Part shown: piece after piece, positions 60,126 through 64,000 of the stretch
How positions within the stretch are numbered: the first letter of the stretch is position 1
Layout of the letters: each line of letters begins with the position of its first letter
Source: Phycicoccus sp. Root101
Lineage (GTDB): Bacteria; Actinomycetota; Actinomycetes; Actinomycetales; Dermatophilaceae
Assembly: GCF_001426245.1 (NCBI RefSeq)
Contig: NZ_LMCM01000009.1
Coordinates: 1 to 64,000, forward strand
Direction: 5' to 3'
Length of the DNA stretch: 64,000 nucleotides
The notes under the pieces: generated by a model
Databases searched by the model: none
Seen by the model: only the letters and a program-made list of their open reading frames with translations
Told to the model about the DNA's origin: nothing
Position numbers and translations under genes: made by a program

Positions 60126-61010
60126 TCAGGAGTCCGCCAACGACGCCCGCAGGTGGACCGCCACCCGTTCGAGGATCGCCCGCGCGCGCCGCGGGTCGCG
60201 GTCGAGGAAGTAGTGGTCGGCCCCTTCGACGACGAGGTGCTCGACGGGCACGCCGGCGTCCGCGAGCCGCACCGCATACGCGTCCCCCTCGTGGCGCAGG
60301 ACGTCGTGCTGAGCGGTCATGACGAGGGCCGGTGCGAGGCCGTCGAATCGGTCCGCGCGCAAGGGTGAGGCGTAGGCCTCCCCGCGGCGGGAGGCGTCGC
60401 GGAAGTACGTCGCCCGGACGAGGTCGAGCAGCTCGGTCCCGATCATGGCTCGAGGTGCTCGCGCCACCTTGGTGGCGACGGGCTCGGCCACGTCGAGCGA
60501 GGGCACCCCGAGGACCTGGAGGGCGGGCCGGACCGACCCGTCGTCACGGGCCAGCAGGCACGCCGCTGCAGCGAGATTGCCACCGGCGCTGAGGCCGCTG
60601 ACCGCCACGGGCGTGCCACGAGGCAACAGTGTCTGGGCGGACCACGCGGCCCAGGCCAGGACGTCGTACGCCTCTTCGTGCCCCACCGGGTAGCGGTGCC
60701 GAGGGGCGACGTCGTAGTCGACGTTGAGCACGACCACCCCCGCACGGGCTGCCATGTAGCGAGCCCAGAAGTCGTCCATCGCCGGGTACCGCATGACGAA
60801 GGCACCACCGTGGAGGTGCACGAGCACCCCGGTGGGTTCACCGCGCGGCCGGTACAGCTCGCAGCGCACCGCACCGTGGCGCGTCGGGACGCGGACCTCG
60901 GTCGGCGCTGCCAGGTCGCCGCCCTCGAACTGGAGCGCGTCGCCGTACGTCACGGTGCGCGATGCGCTGCGACCCATGGTCCAGGCGGTCAGGTCGGCTC
61001 GGAGTCCCAT
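60126..61010 (-). CDS. alpha/beta hydrolase, HSL-type esterase
   Basis: A 294-residue hydrolase of the hormone-sensitive lipase type. LVHLHGGAFVMRYPAMDDF has the HGGAF oxyanion motif, VAVSGLSAGGNLAAA holds the nucleophile Ser (GLSAGG), the Asp lies in MTAQHDVLRHEGDAY and the His in ADHYFLDRDP. The natural substrate is unknown. The ATG at 61010 gives MGLRADLTAWTMG; an upstream extension is unlikely. Confidence 0.87.
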   Translation of the reverse strand: MGLRADLTAWTMGRSASRTVTYGDALQFEGGDLAAPTEVRVPTRHGAVRCELYRPRGEPTGVLVHLHGGAFVMRYPAMDDFWARYMAARAGVVVLNVDYDVAPRHRYPVGHEEAYDVLAWAAWSAQTLLPRGTPVAVSGLSAGGNLAAAACLLARDDGSVRPALQVLGVPSLDVAEPVATKVARAPRAMIGTELLDLVRATYFRDASRRGEAYASPLRADRFDGLAPALVMTAQHDVLRHEGDAYAVRLADAGVPVEHLVVEGADHYFLDRDPRRARAILERVAVHLRASLADS

Positions 61011-61343
61011 GTCGGTGCTTCGACGCGGCCCCCGAATCGGCTTGCCCCAGAACGTCGTTCGTGTGGGGCGCGAGGGTTCGGTCGGCGTCTGGTGCGGATG
61101 CACCGGCAGGTATGGCGCGTGGGGACTGCTCGCACTGCCGCGCCTCGGGTGAGTGACGACGGTCGGCCACCGGTTGGGTGAGACCAGGCTGGACGAACGG
61201 ACGAGACGACCGTCAAGGCTTGGCCAAGTCGACCAGCCCTGCGCAGCCCAGTGCCCACGATGGAGGAGTCGCGGAGCCCCCGATCCGCGAGTCGTGGTGG
61301 CTCCCCTGACCACCCGACCACCTGGAAGCAACGGAGACCCCCC
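61011..61343. other. 333-bp intergenic region
   Basis: It separates the divergent esterase and Tat-secreted protein genes. It contains short palindromes (CTTGGCCAAG near 61220, and an imperfect CGCGGA/TCCGCG pair near 61270) but no convincing gene or promoter beyond the Shine-Dalgarno of the next gene. Confidence 0.5.
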
Positions 61344-62619
61344 ATGTCTGTCGAGACCAGCACCTCAGCCCGCCGGACCGTCCTGAAGACGCTCGGTGTC
61401 GCCGCCGTCGTCGCCACCGGCGCTGCCGTCACCGGCGCAGCTCCTGCCGGCGCAGCCACCGCCCAGGACGACATCCTCCTGGACTCGTTCACCGGCACCG
61501 ACGACGAGAAGCTCACCCAGGCGCTCGCGGTCGCGAAGGTCTCGTGCCCGCGCCGCGCCATCCGGCTCTCCGGTCGCGCCCACACGTTCACGCAGACGCG
61601 GACGACGTTCTCCGGCCTGCGGATCCTCGGCCCGAACGTCGGATGGCAGAACCCCGAGATCTCGGGTTCGGGTGGCGCACTCCCCCAGTGCACCGTCACC
61701 CTGAACTGCGGCAACGGCGCGAAGTCGTGGCTGGTCGGCACCGCCACGACGTACAACGTCATGGTCGCCGGCATCACGTTCAAGTCCTCGAACGCCGTGA
61801 CGCAGTTCTACCACCACCCCTACAGTGCCGGGACCTGCTACGCCGCCACCTTCGACACGCTGTCGTTCTACGGGTTCAAGCACGTCCTGGGCACCCCGGC
61901 CGACCCGTTCTCGATGACGCTGGTCACCACCAAGGGCTCCTGGACCTGCGTCGCGGTGCAAGCACGTCCTGGGCACCCCGGCCGACCCGTTCTCGATGAC
62001 GCTGGTCACCACCAAGGGCTCCTGGACCTGCGTCGCGGTGCAGGACACGCAGTTCTCGCTGCGCGGCTCCGACAACTTCCTGTGGGTCGCCGGCGACATG
62101 AACTACGCCTGGTCCGGTGCCAACGGCGGCAAGTACCTCATGCGCTTCAGCCACGTCACCAAGAGTGCCGTGCGCAACCTGTACCTCACCGCCCGCGGCG
62201 GCTCCCGCCCGCTCCTCGTCGAAGCCGGAGCCTCCCACCAGGGCGGACTCGACTTCACCGACTGTGTCTTCGAAGGAAACAACGCCAATGACCCCGCCAT
62301 GGGTGCCCTCATCGTCGTCAAGGGCGGCGGCGTCTCTTTCACGAACACCAAACTCAACTTCGGCATGGCCCGCCCCACCGACTTCACCGACCAGAGGGAC
62401 ACCGCCCTGATCATGGTGAAGGGCGGTACCGCCCTGATCACGAACACGTGGACCTGTCGCGCCACCGCCACAGCGAGTTCGGTGCCGGTCGTCGCCGTAA
62501 CCGGGGGAGCCGCCTACGTGTCACGAATCCTTTGCGCCGGCGGGAACTGGGCAGACAAGCCCGTCGCCACGCGCACAGCTGGTGTCCTCATTGCCGACGA
62601 GACCGTCACCGTCGCCTGA
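61344..62619 (+). pseudogene. Tat-secreted beta-helix-like protein, frameshifted by an 82-bp tandem duplication
   Basis: ATG at 61344 follows GGAG by 7 bases. The N-terminus has a twin-arginine signal, SARRTVLKTLGVAAVVATG, ending GAATAQDD. The mature part resembles right-handed beta-helix proteins (TVTLNCGNGAKSWLVG, NVMVAGITFKSSN, MVKGGTALITNT). An exact 82-bp direct repeat (61877-61958 and 61959-62040) shifts the frame after CVAVQ. Removing one copy joins the frames into a single 397-residue protein ending at 62619. So it is either a very recent mutation, a phase-variable state or an assembly error. Function of the intact protein unknown. Confidence 0.85.
61877..62040 (+). repeat. exact 82-bp tandem duplication
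   Basis: Two head-to-tail identical 82-bp copies, with the identity continuing for two more bases (CA). 82 is not a multiple of three, so the duplication disrupts the reading frame of the host gene. Confidence 0.95.
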
Positions 62620-62645
62620 CCGCTCCCCCGTCCCGCAGACCCCAC

Positions 62646-62688
62646 CCCGCAGCGCCCCCACCTTCGTCGAGGGTGGGGGCGCTGCGGG
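62646..62688. terminator. bidirectional hairpin terminator
   Basis: A perfect 17-bp inverted repeat (62646-62662 with 62672-62688, arm CCCGCAGCGCCCCCACC) and a 9-base loop. It lies between the plus-strand Tat protein gene and the minus-strand PEP synthase gene and can end both. Confidence 0.88.
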
Positions 62689-62689
62689 A

Positions 62690-64000
62690 TCAGCTCCGGC
62701 GGCCCAGTCGGGTCCAGGTCTCAACGACCGTGTCGGGGTTGAGCGACATGGTGTCGATGCCCTGCTCGAGCAGCCACTCGGCCAGGTCGGGGTGGTCGCT
62801 CGGCCCCTGGCCGCAGATGCCCACGTACTTGCCCCGCGCCTTGCAGGCGGTGATTGCTGCGGAGAGCATGAACTTCACCGCCGGGTCGCGCTCGTCGAAG
62901 CCCGCTGCCACGAGGCTGGAGTCGCGGTCCAGGCCGAGGGTCAGCTGGGTCATGTCGTTGGAGCCGATGGAAAAACCGTCGAAGTGGTCGAGGAACTGGT
63001 CTGCGATGACCGCGTTGGACGGAAGCTCGCACATCATGATCACGGACAGGTCGTTCTCGCCGCGGCGAAGACCGTTGTCCCCCAACAGCTTGATGACGCC
63101 CTCTGCCTCGGTGACGGTGCGGACGAACGGGATCATGACCTTGACGTTCGTCAGCCCCATGTCGTCGCGGACGAAGCGCAGCGCCTCGCACTCCATGGCG
63201 AAGCACTCCCGGAACTCCTCCGACAGGTACCGGGACGCGCCGCGGTAGCCGATCATCGGGTTCTCCTCGTGCGGCTCGTAGAGCTCGCCACCGATGAGGT
63301 TGGCGTACTCGTTGGACTTGAAGTCCGACATCCGCACGATGACCGGCTTGGGCGCGAACGCCGCAGCGATCGTGGCGACGCCTTCGGCGACCCGCTGGAC
63401 AAAGTACTCCCTCGGCGACGCGTAGGGGGCGACGGCCGCGTCCACCTGCTCGCGCACCGTGCCGGTCAACTGCTCGTGGTCGAGCAACGCCTTGGGGTGG
63501 ATGCCGATCTGGCGGTTGATGATGAACTCCAGGCGTGCCAACCCGACGCCCTCGTTCGGCAGGCGGGAGAACGCGAACGCCTGGTCCGGGGTCCCGACGT
63601 TCATCATGATCCCGACGGGGATGTCAGGCATCGCCTGCATGTCCGTCTCCTCGACTGCGAAGTCGAGCAGCCCGTCGTAGACGTACCCGGTGTCGCCCTC
63701 GGCGCACGAGACCGTGACCTCGCGTCCGTCCGGGAGCTCCTGCGTCGCGTTGCCCGCGCCCACGACGGCGGGGATGCCGAGCTCGCGGGCGATGATGGCG
63801 GCGTGGCAGGTGCGACCACCACGGTTGGTCACGATCGCGCTGGCCCGCTTCATGATCGGCTCCCAGTCCGGGTCGGTCATGTCCGCGACGAGGACCTCGC
63901 CCGGGTGGAAGTCGCGCATCTGGTCGGCCGACTTCAGCACCCGCACCGGGCCGGCGCCGACCTTCTGCCCGATGGCCCGGCCCTCGACCAGCAGCGGCCC
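62690..64000 (-). CDS. ppsA: phosphoenolpyruvate synthase, C-terminal part (cut by the window edge)
   Basis: The frame is open to the right edge. It holds the end of the mobile phosphohistidine domain with the catalytic His in [21 protein letters not shown] and the full PEP-binding barrel, with [48 protein letters not shown] and [13 protein letters not shown] (active-site Cys). The N-terminal ATP-grasp part lies outside. PEP synthase makes PEP from pyruvate, ATP and water for gluconeogenesis; pyruvate phosphate dikinase is excluded by these motifs with fair confidence. Confidence 0.93.
   Translation of the reverse strand, partial: GPLLVEGRAIGQKVGAGPVRVLKSADQMRDFHPGEVLVADMTDPDWEPIMKRASAIVTNRGGRTCHAAIIARELGIPAVVGAGNATQELPDGREVTVSCAEGDTGYVYDGLLDFAVEETDMQAMPDIPVGIMMNVGTPDQAFAFSRLPNEGVGLARLEFIINRQIGIHPKALLDHEQLTGTVREQVDAAVAPYASPREYFVQRVAEGVATIAAAFAPKPVIVRMSDFKSNEYANLIGGELYEPHEENPMIGYRGASRYLSEEFRECFAMECEALRFVRDDMGLTNVKVMIPFVRTVTEAEGVIKLLGDNGLRRGENDLSVIMMCELPSNAVIADQFLDHFDGFSIGSNDMTQLTLGLDRDSSLVAAGFDERDPAVKFMLSAAITACKARGKYVGICGQGPSDHPDLAEWLLEQGIDTMSLNPDTVVETWTRLGRRS

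Overview
The window is about 71% GC by eye and reads as an actinobacterial chromosome, most like the Micrococcales (an Intrasporangiaceae-type genome such as Janibacter, Knoellia or Terrabacter is my best guess). Signs for this are the bifunctional HisA/TrpF enzyme PriA, an F420-dependent glucose-6-phosphate dehydrogenase, a polyphosphate glucokinase, the mycobacterial-type succinate dehydrogenase cluster, a GlnA2-GlnE pair, many GTG starts with GTGA/ATGA gene overlaps, and a series of apparently leaderless genes. No insertion sequence, phage, CRISPR array or tRNA gene was seen. Most of the window is core metabolism; the less ordinary material is in 22.7-27 kb, 40-51 kb and 54-62.7 kb.

Left to right: 1-420 looks like the promoter and leader of an rRNA operon that continues past the left edge on the minus strand. 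Minus-strand genes follow: tyrS, a 3-methyladenine DNA glycosylase, and sdhBAC with a small partner protein behind a CRP-like site. Next is a long minus-strand block that, in transcription order, reads infC-rpmI-rplT, a SpoU rRNA methylase, an orphan histidine kinase, pheS-pheT, a short-chain dehydrogenase, then argC, an ACT-domain protein, argJ-argB-argD-argF-argR and argH. ARG-box-like palindromes overlap the start of argC. argG is not in the window.

From 22.8 kb: a DUF1844 protein, an MFS transporter, a broken glycosyltransferase remnant, a catalase and a DUF952 protein. A minus-strand histidine operon follows (hisD-hisC-hisB-unknown-hisH-priA-sseB; hisF is absent), then an MFS transporter, glnE, a GlnA2-type glutamine synthetase and a phytoene-desaturase-like flavoprotein.

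41-51 kb holds three secreted proteases: a subtilase, an M6 metalloprotease and a gluzincin-type HExxH peptidase. nadE and panB lie among them. 51-59 kb holds an M20 peptidase, fgd, a methyltransferase, map, ppgK, a decayed GH114 lipoprotein gene, a two-gene ABC exporter and a small cysteine protein behind an iron-box-like site. 59-64 kb holds a metallo-beta-lactamase-fold protein, a lone Flp pilin, an esterase, a Tat-secreted protein gene broken by an exact 82-bp tandem duplication, and the C-terminal part of a PEP synthase cut by the right edge.

The main biology is amino-acid biosynthesis (Arg, His, Gln), translation (TyrRS, PheRS, IF3, L35, L20, MetAP), respiration (Sdh), cofactor supply (NAD, pantothenate, F420 redox) and secreted proteolysis. 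Functions are inferred from protein motifs read by eye; no database search was run.
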